A stretch of 46,173 nucleotides of DNA. Origin: Clostridia bacterium (lineage in GTDB: Bacteria; Bacillota; Clostridia; Oscillospirales; CAG-272). Position numbers and translations under genes: made by a program. Numbering within the stretch: the first letter of the stretch is position 1; the number at the start of each line of letters is the position of its first letter. Below, one piece after another: positions 31,052 to 39,506 of this stretch. Location of the stretch: positions 1-46,173 of the forward strand of contig JAFTLJ010000023.1 in NCBI GenBank assembly GCA_017456005.1. The letters are read 5' to 3'. The notes below the pieces were generated by a model. That model was not told where the DNA came from. It saw only the letters and a program-made list of their open reading frames with translations, and ran no database searches.

Positions 31052-31159
31052 ATAACATAGGAAATTGCGCGCAAATCGTGCGCAATTGCTTGTTCAAAAA
31101 AAGTTTTCCTTATGCAAAAATGCCCGATTTTCGGGCATTTTATAGTTGCCGAAGGCAAC
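31051..31159 (-). repeat. Three-hairpin interspersed repeat, copy B (reversed)
   Basis: Read on the minus strand this is nearly identical to copies A and C: GTTGCC-TTC-GGCAAC, AAAATGCCCGA/TCGGGCATTTT, spacer GCATAAGGAAAAC, and AATTGCGC/GCGCAATT with the end ATGTTATA. Unlike the other copies it is not just behind a gene read in its own direction. Confidence 0.85.
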
Positions 31160-31260
31160 TTTTTTATTATGGAGCTATAAGGGCATATGCGGAAACAGAT
31201 TGTTAATATTTTATTTTGCGATTTTTTGGCAAAGTGCGTTTTTTACCTGCTTTTACGTCG

Positions 31261-31289
31261 TTGACATATGGCGGATTTTGCGGTATAAT
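31261..31289 (+). promoter_or_regulatory. Perfect consensus promoter of the hydrolase-acyltransferase operon
   Basis: TTGACA (31261-31266), 17 bases, TATAAT (31284-31289), 38 bases before the start codon. Confidence 0.88.
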
Positions 31290-31326
31290 ATTAAATAATA
31301 GTATTTAGAAGACAGGGGGCGAAAAA

Positions 31327-33483
31327 ATGGCACTTTCTGCAAAGATGATACGCAAGCAGCTTACCATATTGAAGCCGATAATAGGCGGATTTTCGCTTAA
31401 AACCAGCCGACGTATGCAAAATAAGATAGGCGAGCTTATGGAATGGCGATACAGAGGGGAAATAATACAGAAAAAACACTCGTTTGAAAGCTTCGAGGGC
31501 GCTTGGGTAATACCAAAGGATGAACGAAGAGATGGTGTGATCCTGTATCTTCACGGCGGTGGTTATGTTTTCGGCGATCTGGAATACGCTATGGGCTTTG
31601 CTTCCGCCCTTGCGGTTCAGTGCGGCACACGCGTTTTTTGCGTTGCATACAGGCTTGCACCCGAAGCCCCGTTTCCTGCGGCTTTGAACGATGTGATTAC
31701 AGCATATAAATATCTGACTGAAAAGGGATATACGAATATTTCTCTTTGCGGCGAAAGTGCAGGTGGTGGGCTTTGCTATGCTTTGTGCCAGAAGCTTGGT
31801 GAAAGCGGCTTGCCTATGCCGTGCGGAATAATAGCCATTTCCCCTTGGACAGACCTCACAGCCTCTGGAGAGTCTTATATTTCAAATGCAGAGTCGGATC
31901 CTTCCATGAGTATAGAGTTACTCGATTTCTTTGCAAATAACTACACTTCGGAAAGAGAAAATCCTCTTGTTTCGCCCGTTTTTGCGGAACTTTCCGGTAT
32001 GCCGCCATCGCTCATCTTTGCGGGAGGGGACGAGATAATGCTGGATGACGCACGCGCTTTGCACGCTCGCCTTACGGAATCGGGTGTAAAAAGCCGCCTT
32101 GTTATAAAGCCGGAAAGGTGGCACGCATACTTGCTCTATGGCTTAGAGGAGGATAAAAAGGATTTTTCGCTTATAAACAGTTTTCTTTCCAAGGTTATGG
32201 CGGCAGAGCACAGGCTACGCTGGATGCCTCTCGATAACTCTGCAAAAATATATCCGCCCGCGAGAAATCAACGCTGGAGCAATGTTTTCCGAGTTTCTGC
32301 CACATTGACTGAAGCTATAGATAAGGATATAATGCGTTCTGCGCTCGATATTACTATGCGGCGTTTCCCCTCTATGGCGGTGCGCTTGCGCAGAGGAGCC
32401 TTTTGGTACTATCTGCAACAGATAGCGGATGTTCCGGAGCTGAAAGAGGAAAGCAGTTATCCTCTTACGCCGATGTCGAAGGAGGAGATGCGAAAATGTG
32501 CTTTTCGTATAATAGTTTACGAGCGCAGGGTAGCGCTGGAGATTTTTCACTCTATAACAGACGGAAACGGTGCACTTGTTTTTCTAAAAAGCCTTGTGGC
32601 TGAATATTTACAGCAAAAGCACGGCGTGTATATACCTGCCGAAAACGGCGTGCTGGGGCGATTGGAAGAGCCGAGCGAAGCAGAGCTTGAGGATAGCTAC
32701 CAAAAATATGTGGGAAGCGTACAGGCATCATTGCGTGCAAGCAATGCTTGGCGACCGAGCGGTACGCCCGAGGCACATGGTTTTGCCCACCTTACGTGCT
32801 TGGAGCTGCCGGTAAAAGAAACGCTTGCGAAAGCGCACGAATACGGTGTAAGCCTTACTGTTTTTCTTTGCTCGGTAATGATGCAGGCGCTGCAAAATAT
32901 GCAAGAGGAAAAAGTGCCGAATATTCGCAAGCGCAAGCCGATAAAGGTATTTATTCCCGTGAATTTGCGAGGCATTTTCGAAAGCAGCTCGCTACGCAAT
33001 TTTGTGCTGTACACCACACCTGAAATTTTGCCGAAGCTTGGCAGATACGAGTTTAAAGAAATTTGCAAGGTGGTTCATCATCAGATGGCGCTTGAAATAA
33101 CGCCGAAGCAGATGAGCATGAAAATAGCCACAAATACCGCCTGCGAGAAAATATTGGCTTTTAAGCTTATGCCGCTTTTTATAAAGGATATAGCGATGAA
33201 AGCTGTGTTCAATTCTGTGGGCGAGCGAAAATCCTGCTTGGCTTTTTCAAACCTCGGTGCGGTAAAACTGCCTGAAATTATGAACGATTACGTGGAAAGA
33301 ATGGATTTTATACTCGGCGTACAGGCTACTGCGCCTTACGATTGCGCCATGCTTTCGTTTAAAGACAAGCTCTATATCAATTTTATAAGGAATATACGCG
33401 AATCGGAACTGGAATATCATTTTTACCGTGTTCTGCGCGATATGGGGCTACCCGTTACGGTGCAGAGCAACTACCAGGATTAA
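31327..33483 (+). CDS. Two-domain protein: HSL-type alpha/beta hydrolase fused to HxxxDG acyltransferase
   Basis: The 718-residue protein has two parts. Residues 1-295 are an alpha/beta hydrolase of the hormone-sensitive-lipase group: oxyanion loop YLHGGGYVFGD, nucleophile LCGESAGGG, acid AGGDEIMLDDA and base ERWHAYLLY. From about 300 there is a condensation/acyltransferase-like domain starting MPLDNSAKIYPPARNQRWSN, with the catalytic-type motif HSITDG (HxxxDG) near 400, as in alcohol acetyltransferases and peptide-synthetase condensation domains. Together it may form and hydrolyse, or transfer, acyl esters of a lipid (inference). A zinc-ribbon membrane protein follows 12 bases later. The start at 31327 has AGGGGGC-like sequence upstream. 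Confidence 0.85.
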   Translation: MALSAKMIRKQLTILKPIIGGFSLKTSRRMQNKIGELMEWRYRGEIIQKKHSFESFEGAWVIPKDERRDGVILYLHGGGYVFGDLEYAMGFASALAVQCGTRVFCVAYRLAPEAPFPAALNDVITAYKYLTEKGYTNISLCGESAGGGLCYALCQKLGESGLPMPCGIIAISPWTDLTASGESYISNAESDPSMSIELLDFFANNYTSERENPLVSPVFAELSGMPPSLIFAGGDEIMLDDARALHARLTESGVKSRLVIKPERWHAYLLYGLEEDKKDFSLINSFLSKVMAAEHRLRWMPLDNSAKIYPPARNQRWSNVFRVSATLTEAIDKDIMRSALDITMRRFPSMAVRLRRGAFWYYLQQIADVPELKEESSYPLTPMSKEEMRKCAFRIIVYERRVALEIFHSITDGNGALVFLKSLVAEYLQQKHGVYIPAENGVLGRLEEPSEAELEDSYQKYVGSVQASLRASNAWRPSGTPEAHGFAHLTCLELPVKETLAKAHEYGVSLTVFLCSVMMQALQNMQEEKVPNIRKRKPIKVFIPVNLRGIFESSSLRNFVLYTTPEILPKLGRYEFKEICKVVHHQMALEITPKQMSMKIATNTACEKILAFKLMPLFIKDIAMKAVFNSVGERKSCLAFSNLGAVKLPEIMNDYVERMDFILGVQATAPYDCAMLSFKDKLYINFIRNIRESELEYHFYRVLRDMGLPVTVQSNYQD

Positions 33484-33495
33484 GGAGGCTTTTTT

Positions 33496-34191
33496 ATGTA
33501 TTGTGTAAAATGCGGAGTCAAGCTTGCAGACAGCGAGGTGCGTTGTCCGCTTTGCGGAACGAGAGCTTTTCACCCCGATATTCTGCGGGAAGAAGGCGAA
33601 AAGCTCTATCCCACAAAAAAATATCCGTCTGCACGCAAAAGAACATATTGGCAACAGGTATTTTTTACGGCTGCGTTTGTTTTGCCGTTGCTAATAGTAA
33701 TTCTTTGCGATATGCAGTTTAATATGGCGATAACTTGGTCCGGGTATGTAATAGGTGCTCTTATTTTGGGCTATGTTTCGATTGTTTTGCCCTCTTGGTT
33801 TAAAAAACCGAACCCCGTTATATTCGTGCCGTGTGATTTTGCCGTATTGCTTCTTTACCTGCTCTATATAAATATTGCTACGGGAGGCAAGTGGTTTTTG
33901 AGCTTTGCTTTGCCCGTTGTCGGCGTTGTTGGCGCAATAGTTATTACCGTTGTTGCGCTTGTATATTATTTGCGCCGCGGCAAGCTGTTTATTTTCGGCG
34001 GAGCGACTATTGCATTCGGTGCGTTTATGCTGCTTATGGAATTTTTGATGTGCATTACCTTTGAAGGAGTGTATTTTAAAGGTTGGTCGCTCTATCCGCT
34101 GATAAGCCTTGCTGTTATAGGCGGACTTTTGATATTCTTGGGTATCTGCCGCCCCGCGCGCGAAAATATGGAAAGAAAGTTTTTTATATAA
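33496..34191 (+). CDS. Zinc-ribbon multi-span membrane protein (DUF6320-like)
   Basis: The 231-residue product begins with a zinc ribbon, CVKCGVKLADSEVRCPLCGT (two CxxC pairs), followed by about six membrane spans from residue 52 onward. This plan resembles DUF6320 proteins, which I recall occurring next to acetyltransferase-like genes; that recollection is not checked. It lies 12 bases after the fusion gene with AAGGAGG upstream, so the two likely work together at the membrane. Function unknown. Confidence 0.78.
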   Translation: MYCVKCGVKLADSEVRCPLCGTRAFHPDILREEGEKLYPTKKYPSARKRTYWQQVFFTAAFVLPLLIVILCDMQFNMAITWSGYVIGALILGYVSIVLPSWFKKPNPVIFVPCDFAVLLLYLLYINIATGGKWFLSFALPVVGVVGAIVITVVALVYYLRRGKLFIFGGATIAFGAFMLLMEFLMCITFEGVYFKGWSLYPLISLAVIGGLLIFLGICRPARENMERKFFI

Positions 34192-34212
34192 CTGAATTTA
34201 GGAGATATTATT

Positions 34213-34929
34213 TTGGTTGTAACTGAATATACTGTAAAAGCCGATATTGCTAACCCCGTGAGGTTTGCGTTTCTATCTGACCTTCACGACAGCGAAAACG
34301 GTCCGCTTATAAAAGCTATACGCCGCGCGAGAGTGGACGCGGTTCTTGTGGGCGGCGATTTTATACATAACGACGAGCTTTGCGAGCGCGGTTTTGAATT
34401 TTTGCGCCTTTCTGCAAAGCTGTTGCCTACATTTTGCTCTATAGGAAACCACGAAAGGCGCTATAAGGGCGATCTGCTCGCGCGGATGAACGAAACCGGT
34501 GTCACTGTGCTAGATAACCGCGCGGTTGCTTTTAGAGGCGTGCGCATAGGCGGACTTTCCACGGGATACACGGCAGAAAATCACCAGAGCCATTGGGACA
34601 GAACGCCTGCGCCGAATTTGGATTTCCTTGAAGAGTTTTCGAGCCTTCGCGGCTTTAAGCTGCTTCTTTCGCACCACCCGGAATATTACCCGAGATATAT
34701 ACGTGAAAAGTCAATAGACCTGACACTTTCGGGGCACGCACACGGTGGGCAGTGGCGATTCTTTGGGCGCGGAGTTTATTCGCCGGGGCAGGGGATTTTT
34801 CCGAAATATACCTCCGGTATGCACGAAGGAAGATTTATTGTAAGCCGAGGGCTAAGTACACTCGGTTGGATACCGAGAATAAACAATAAGCCCGAAATGC
34901 TTGTAATAAACCTTATACCGAGAGGATAA
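34213..34929 (+). CDS. Metallophosphoesterase (YkuE/YaeI-like)
   Basis: The probable TTG start at 34213 follows AGGAGAT. The 238-residue protein has the calcineurin-like motif series FLSDLHD, VGGDFIHN, IGNHERR, LLSHHPEYY and LSGHAHGGQ. GHAHGGQWR near the end is typical of the YkuE group, some of which act on lipid-linked phosphates. Relatives often have an N-terminal membrane span, which this one lacks. It follows the zinc-ribbon gene by 21 bases and is probably cotranscribed. Confidence 0.88.
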   Translation: MVVTEYTVKADIANPVRFAFLSDLHDSENGPLIKAIRRARVDAVLVGGDFIHNDELCERGFEFLRLSAKLLPTFCSIGNHERRYKGDLLARMNETGVTVLDNRAVAFRGVRIGGLSTGYTAENHQSHWDRTPAPNLDFLEEFSSLRGFKLLLSHHPEYYPRYIREKSIDLTLSGHAHGGQWRFFGRGVYSPGQGIFPKYTSGMHEGRFIVSRGLSTLGWIPRINNKPEMLVINLIPRG

Positions 34930-34956
34930 AAATTATACAACAAAGGAGTGGTGACA

Positions 34957-35634
34957 GTGATTCGCATAATAGGAGACACGCACGGCGACAGAGATAGATT
35001 TGAAAAACTCGCCGAATATGGCGAAAAAGAATGGAACGAAAACGATATACTTATCGTTACGGGAGATTTCGGATTCATTTTCGCCAACAGTGATTATGAA
35101 AGAGAATTTTTAGACGAACTTGAAAAAAAGCCGTATACTATTTGCTTTTGCGACGGCAACCACGAAAATTTTCCTGCCATATATTCCTTCCCAAAAGAAA
35201 AGTGGAATGGCGGCAGGGTACACCGCATAAGAAAAAATATTTTACACCTTATGCGTGGGCAAGTTTTTACAATAGAAGGAAAGAAATTTTTCACAATGGG
35301 CGGTGCGTACAGCTTGGATAAATACAGGCGCTACGAAAACCTTTCCTGGTGGAAAGAGGAGCTGCCGAACAACGCGGAGTATACAGAAGCTATTTCTAAC
35401 CTTAAAGAAAACGGAAACTGTGTGGATTACGTTATAACTCATACGGCACCGAGATACATTATACGAATGCTCGGCTTTGAGCCTTCCATGCGAGATATGG
35501 AGCTTACGGGATTTTTCGATTGGATACGTCACGATGTAAAATTCAAGCATTGGTATTTCGGGCATTGGCATAAGGACAGAGATCTGGAAGGGAAATACAG
35601 CGCACTATATTACGATATGAAGACTATAGAATAA
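34957..35634 (+). CDS. Metallophosphoesterase, second type
   Basis: The GTG at 34957 follows AAAGGAG by eight bases (two nearer GTGs are possible). The 225-residue protein has IRIIGDTHGD, VTGDFGF, CDGNHENF, VITHTAPRY and FGHWHKDRD, the five blocks of calcineurin-like phosphoesterases. It differs clearly from the previous gene product and is closer to small cytoplasmic phosphatases of the serine/threonine-phosphatase type. The two genes are 27 bases apart and share a terminator. Confidence 0.88.
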   Translation: MIRIIGDTHGDRDRFEKLAEYGEKEWNENDILIVTGDFGFIFANSDYEREFLDELEKKPYTICFCDGNHENFPAIYSFPKEKWNGGRVHRIRKNILHLMRGQVFTIEGKKFFTMGGAYSLDKYRRYENLSWWKEELPNNAEYTEAISNLKENGNCVDYVITHTAPRYIIRMLGFEPSMRDMELTGFFDWIRHDVKFKHWYFGHWHKDRDLEGKYSALYYDMKTIE

Positions 35635-35640
35635 AAAACA

Positions 35641-35678
35641 AAAAGATAGATTTTTTTCGAATCTATCTTTTTATTTTT
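35641..35678. terminator. Terminator between the metallophosphoesterase and GH39 genes
   Basis: AAAAGATAGATT (35641-35652) pairs with AATCTATCTTTT (35660-35671) and is followed by TATTTTTTT. It can serve the plus strand and, more weakly, the convergent GH39 gene. Confidence 0.8.
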
Positions 35679-37154
35679 TTAAAATTCAATTTCAAGTAAA
35701 TCTACTTGGTTTTCGTACTGTTCGAGGGTGATTTCAAGCGTACCGTCTGCATTTGCCTCTGCATGGAAAAGTTTCTCACGGGGCTTGGAATCTTCTATCA
35801 GAGAAGCCACTTGCTCGCGCGTGGTAAGCTCGCCGTATGCGCCTGTTTTATAAAGAGAAAGTGGATCGCCCGAGTTTTTGCCTATGGTTTTTCGGTGTAC
35901 CAAATATTTCTTTCCTGCCTCAAACCCGCCCAGCGTGATTTGCGTTTGACCCACACTCTCGCATGGGATTTCGCTCGCGAAATATTTTTTGTTGTCGATT
36001 TGCTTTTGGCGCAGGGAAACGTTCCAAAACAGAATTTGTACACCTTTTTCGGATTTGCAGATATAAGAGCTTTCGTCTGCGCCGCAAAGCTCCGTTTCGC
36101 CAAGGCTTGCGAGGAACGTATAGGCGTGGTAGACGGGCTTGGGCACAGAGTTCAGGTTTATGAAACCAAATCCGCCATGAAAAGGCTTTGTTGGCGGAGA
36201 ATTTTCTTCAAAAATATCCGTAAATACCCAATATGAGAGCATATCTGCATAGCCTTCGCTCTTTTTCAGCGTGTGTAGCTGGTACGGCGCGGAAAAATAA
36301 TGGTCGTGCACGGGATCTGTAGGGGAATATGAGCTTGACCATTCCGTTACTATAAAGGGAAGGTTTTCTTTGTGACACAGAGAGCCGTAAACGCGCATTT
36401 CTTCCGGAATTTTGTCTGCACTTTTTATAACGGTTATGGCGTTGCCGTCGGGATCGAAATCGCCTTTCACGCCGTAGGAGTGGCTGGTTACGAAATCTAT
36501 CGGTATGCCGTTTGCTTTGCAATGTTCGATAGTTTCCCTAACCCAAACCATCCCTGCCGATGCAGGGCCGCCTACCTTGTATTCGGGGCTTACGCGTTTT
36601 ATTGCGTGCGCGGCGGCTTCGTAGAGCTTAAAGTACGCTTCGGGGGTTTTATATTCCGTGAAAAAGTGCGGGTGGTTCGGTTCGTTCCAAACTTCAAAAT
36701 ACCATTTTTGGATTTCATCTTCGCCATAGCGCTCTGTGAGGTGAGTGACAAACGCTTCTATAAGCATTTCCCATTCCGCGATGTCGCGCGGCATAGATAT
36801 GTTCATATTCCACCAAAAAACGTATTTTTGCTCACTCGCCATTACATCGGGCATAAGCCCGAGCTCGCAAACAGGGCGGAGCCCGTGCTCAAGGAGCATA
36901 TCGAAAATCATATCTGTATAGAAAAAGCAGAATTCCAGCTTGCCTTCGTCATTTCTACGCACCACATTCATTTCTTCGTGGAAAATGCCGTGGAAACGGA
37001 TATATTCAAAAGGGCACTCTTTTTGAATTTTTTGAAGCTGTCGCATAACAGGATATCGCATAAGCTCGCCCGCGCGGCCGACACTTACGCATTTTGCAAA
37101 AGTTCTGTTCAGCTTTCCTTTTTCGCGCAGTATATGCGCTTCGAGTTTTCTCAT
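35679..37154 (-). CDS. GH39 glycoside hydrolase (beta-xylosidase type)
   Basis: The 491-residue protein has the acid/base motif FEVWNEPNHPHFF (about 168-180) and the nucleophile region FIVTEWSSSYSP (about 270), the GH39 pattern of beta-xylosidases and alpha-L-iduronidase relatives. FEYIRFHGIFHEEMNV near the N-terminus matches the start of the barrel, and a beta-sandwich follows from about 370. There is no signal peptide. It would release xylose from imported xylo-oligosaccharides. The gene is 21 bases behind the HAD-IIA phosphatase gene. Confidence 0.92.
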   Translation of the reverse strand: MRKLEAHILREKGKLNRTFAKCVSVGRAGELMRYPVMRQLQKIQKECPFEYIRFHGIFHEEMNVVRRNDEGKLEFCFFYTDMIFDMLLEHGLRPVCELGLMPDVMASEQKYVFWWNMNISMPRDIAEWEMLIEAFVTHLTERYGEDEIQKWYFEVWNEPNHPHFFTEYKTPEAYFKLYEAAAHAIKRVSPEYKVGGPASAGMVWVRETIEHCKANGIPIDFVTSHSYGVKGDFDPDGNAITVIKSADKIPEEMRVYGSLCHKENLPFIVTEWSSSYSPTDPVHDHYFSAPYQLHTLKKSEGYADMLSYWVFTDIFEENSPPTKPFHGGFGFINLNSVPKPVYHAYTFLASLGETELCGADESSYICKSEKGVQILFWNVSLRQKQIDNKKYFASEIPCESVGQTQITLGGFEAGKKYLVHRKTIGKNSGDPLSLYKTGAYGELTTREQVASLIEDSKPREKLFHAEANADGTLEITLEQYENQVDLLEIEF

Positions 37155-37175
37155 ATTTCCCTCACAGGTAAGCGT

Positions 37176-37958
37176 TTATTTTACATTTTTAACTATATCA
37201 CCAACACCGTCTATAACGTATTTGGGGCGGTAGGGGTAATTTCCGATGTCTTCGGCTTTTGTAAATCCGCTGAGCACCAGAATGGAATCCACGTTGGATT
37301 CTATGGCGGCGATAATATCTGTGTCCATTCTGTCGCCGATAAACGCTATATCTTCGCTGTGGCAACCGATCTTTTTAAGCCCGTGGCGGAGCATAAGGGG
37401 GTTGGGCTTGCCCACAAAATATGCTTTTTTGCCTGTTGCGATTTCGATGGGCGCAATAAGTGAACCTGTGGCGGGAATAACACCCTTTTCTTTAACGCCC
37501 ACCGTATCGGGGTTGCAACCGATAAGCTTTGCGCCTTTGTTTACAAGCTCTATGGCTTTTTCTACCTTTTCAAAGCAATATGTTCTCGTTTCGCCAAGAA
37601 CAACGTAATCGGGGTTTACGTCGTTCATATAAATTTTCTGGTCGTACATCGCTTTGGAAAGAGCTGCCTCGCCTATAACATATGCTGTGCAGCCGGGCGC
37701 TTGACTGTAAAGAAATTCAGATGTAGCCATAGCGCTCGTATAGAAATGGTCTGCCGAAACAGAAAGACCCATGCGCTCAAGCTTCATACTGAGTTCGTGA
37801 GGCGTTTTTTCGGGGCTGTTTGTAAGGAAAACAAACTTTTTATCGTTTTCTATCATCCAGTTTACAAATTCGGCAACGCCGGGCAGAATTTTGTTTCCGT
37901 GATAGATAACGCCGTCCATATCACATATAAAGCCTTTTTTTTCGAGTATTCTTTCCAT
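37176..37958 (-). CDS. HAD-IIA family sugar phosphatase (NagD-like)
   Basis: The ATG at 37958 with GGAGA upstream gives 260 residues. Motifs: FICDMDGVIYHG, FLTNSPEKTP, VGKPNPLMLRHGL and FIGDRMDTDIIAA. Members dephosphorylate sugar phosphates or nucleotides. Coupling to a GH39 gene is unusual but may be chance. Confidence 0.9.
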   Translation of the reverse strand: MERILEKKGFICDMDGVIYHGNKILPGVAEFVNWMIENDKKFVFLTNSPEKTPHELSMKLERMGLSVSADHFYTSAMATSEFLYSQAPGCTAYVIGEAALSKAMYDQKIYMNDVNPDYVVLGETRTYCFEKVEKAIELVNKGAKLIGCNPDTVGVKEKGVIPATGSLIAPIEIATGKKAYFVGKPNPLMLRHGLKKIGCHSEDIAFIGDRMDTDIIAAIESNVDSILVLSGFTKAEDIGNYPYRPKYVIDGVGDIVKNVK

Positions 37959-38010
37959 AAAAATATATCTCCGTTTCTGAAAATGCTGAATTTTCAAATT
38001 TTATGTTAAT

Positions 38011-38039
38011 ATTATATCAATTATTTTCTTGTAAATCAA
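38011..38039 (-). promoter_or_regulatory. Promoter of the HAD-IIA/GH39 operon
   Basis: Minus-strand TTGATT (38039-38034), 17 bases, TATAAT (38016-38011). Confidence 0.65.
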
Positions 38040-38048
38040 GGGAAAACA

Positions 38049-38082
38049 TAAAAACGGCAGATCCCAATCTGCCGTTTTTGCA
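38049..38082. terminator. Terminator after the Rrf2 gene
   Basis: AAAACGGCAGAT (38051-38062) pairs with ATCTGCCGTTTT (38067-38078); T runs lie on both sides. Confidence 0.88.
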
Positions 38083-38109
38083 TTTTAGTTATATGAATAA
38101 AAACAAATC

Positions 38110-38526
38110 TTATTTTATCGACATTTTATCGATAAGGTCTTTAAGCGTGAGCCCGTCGAGGTAATCCGCAATTACTGTCTGCAAGCCTTCCCAAATAGGC
38201 AAAGTTACGCAATCGCCTGCGCGAGGGCACTGATTTTCCTTATCCTGAAGGCAAGCAACGGGTGCAAGGTTGCCTTCCGTTATACGCAGAATTTCGCCTA
38301 TTGTGCATTCTTCGGGAGATTTAGCTAAACGGTAGCCGCCCTGGAAACCTCTCGTAGTTTCGAGAATACCTGCTTTATGAAGCGCGGGAACGATCTGCTC
38401 CAAATATTTTTTTGAAATGTTCTGTCTTTCGGCTACGTCTTTAAGTGCGATATATCTTTCCTGACCGTTGGTGCAAAGGTCGATAAGCATACGCAGAGCG
38501 TAACGTCCTTTTGTGGAAATTTTCAT
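38110..38526 (-). CDS. Rrf2-family transcriptional regulator, probably Fe-S binding
   Basis: The 138-residue protein starts MKISTKGRYALRMLIDL, the typical Rrf2 N-terminus, with a winged helix through about residue 85 (ISKKYLEQIVPALHKAGILETTRGFQGGYRLAK). Three cysteines, in CLQDKENQC and CPRAGDC (about 94-108), match the cluster-binding positions of IscR-type regulators, so it probably senses iron-sulfur status or sulfur supply. No isc, suf or cys genes are next to it. It has its own promoter. Confidence 0.92.
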   Translation of the reverse strand: MKISTKGRYALRMLIDLCTNGQERYIALKDVAERQNISKKYLEQIVPALHKAGILETTRGFQGGYRLAKSPEECTIGEILRITEGNLAPVACLQDKENQCPRAGDCVTLPIWEGLQTVIADYLDGLTLKDLIDKMSIK

Positions 38527-38572
38527 AAAAATGCAACTCCTTTAAAAAATATTCATATAATCTATATAGTAT

Positions 38573-38601
38573 ATAATACCATATTTCCAATAGGTTTTCA
38601 A
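38573..38601 (-). promoter_or_regulatory. Promoter of the Rrf2 gene
   Basis: Minus-strand TTGAAA (38601-38596), 17 bases, TATTAT (38578-38573). The spacer contains TGGAAAT (38589-38583), the same half-site as the palindrome at the gap promoter. Confidence 0.65.
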
Positions 38602-38701
38602 GAGAATATTTAAAAAAATAATATATTTTTTCTTGAATTTATCACTTTATTTTGATTTTTTGAATCTTAATGGATATTATAAATAAAATGAAACCCTAAA
38701 C

Positions 38702-38730
38702 TTGATATTATTTTGAATTTGTGATAAAAT
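38702..38730 (+). promoter_or_regulatory. Promoter of the SGNH hydrolase gene
   Basis: TTGATA (38702-38707), 17 bases, TAAAAT (38725-38730). Confidence 0.55.
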
Positions 38731-38792
38731 GAAAATAATATATACTGTTTTAGCCACATCGGTTGTGATATTATGCGAAAGGGGTGGGGGTA

Positions 38793-39506
38793 ATGAACAA
38801 TAACCTATATAAAAATAAATATTTTTCCGTTCTTGGCGATTCTATAAGTACATTGGAATGGTACAGTACGCCGGAATACGCTTCATATTACGATACTGAA
38901 AAAAAGCTTTTGAGCGGTGTATTTACCCCTAAGTACACTTGGTGGGGGCAGACTGCAGAGTATTTTGGAGGCGAAATACTTATAAACAATTCTTTTGCGG
39001 GAAGTACAGTTTGCAAGCGCGCGGGCTGCGAGATACCATCCTACGGATGTAGCGATGAGCGCACGGCAAGCCTGCACCGCGGCGATATCGCACCGAATGT
39101 AATTATGGTTTTTATGGGCATGAACGATTGGGGATATGGCATAGCGCCGACGCCCACACAAGAAAGACAGAAAGAGGAACTTTCCGTGTTTTCCACAGCA
39201 TATACGGCTATGCTGAAAAAACTGAGAAAAAATTATCCGAAGGCAGAGCTTTGGTGCTTCACCTTACCTGTAGGAAAACGCAAAGATGGCGAAGAATTTC
39301 CGTATTGCTACGGAGGGCGGCACATAGAAGAATACTGCAACGTTATACGCGACTGCGCGGCGCTCTTCGGCTGCCGTTTGATAGACCTTTACCGCTTTTC
39401 GGCGCCGTATAGCTCGCTAGATGGCTTCCACCCCGATGCAGATGGAATGAAAACTCTCGCCGAAGCGATTATTTTACAAATAGAAAGTGAGGTGCAAGGC
39501 ACATGA
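38793..39506 (+). CDS. SGNH/GDSL-type esterase
   Basis: The ATG at 38793 follows AAGGGGTGGGGG. The 237-residue protein has block I FSVLGDSISTLEW with the catalytic Ser, the oxyanion Gly in NNSFAGSTVC, block III MGMNDW and block V DGFHPDADG with Asp-His. Such esterases often deacetylate polysaccharides. No signal peptide is present. It overlaps the TatD gene by four bases. Confidence 0.9.
   Translation: MNNNLYKNKYFSVLGDSISTLEWYSTPEYASYYDTEKKLLSGVFTPKYTWWGQTAEYFGGEILINNSFAGSTVCKRAGCEIPSYGCSDERTASLHRGDIAPNVIMVFMGMNDWGYGIAPTPTQERQKEELSVFSTAYTAMLKKLRKNYPKAELWCFTLPVGKRKDGEEFPYCYGGRHIEEYCNVIRDCAALFGCRLIDLYRFSAPYSSLDGFHPDADGMKTLAEAIILQIESEVQGT

Noticed and set aside
36372-37463. Plus-strand frame of 363 codons opposite GH39 and the HAD gene
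   Set aside because: It spans the junction of two real minus-strand genes and has no RBS or domain.
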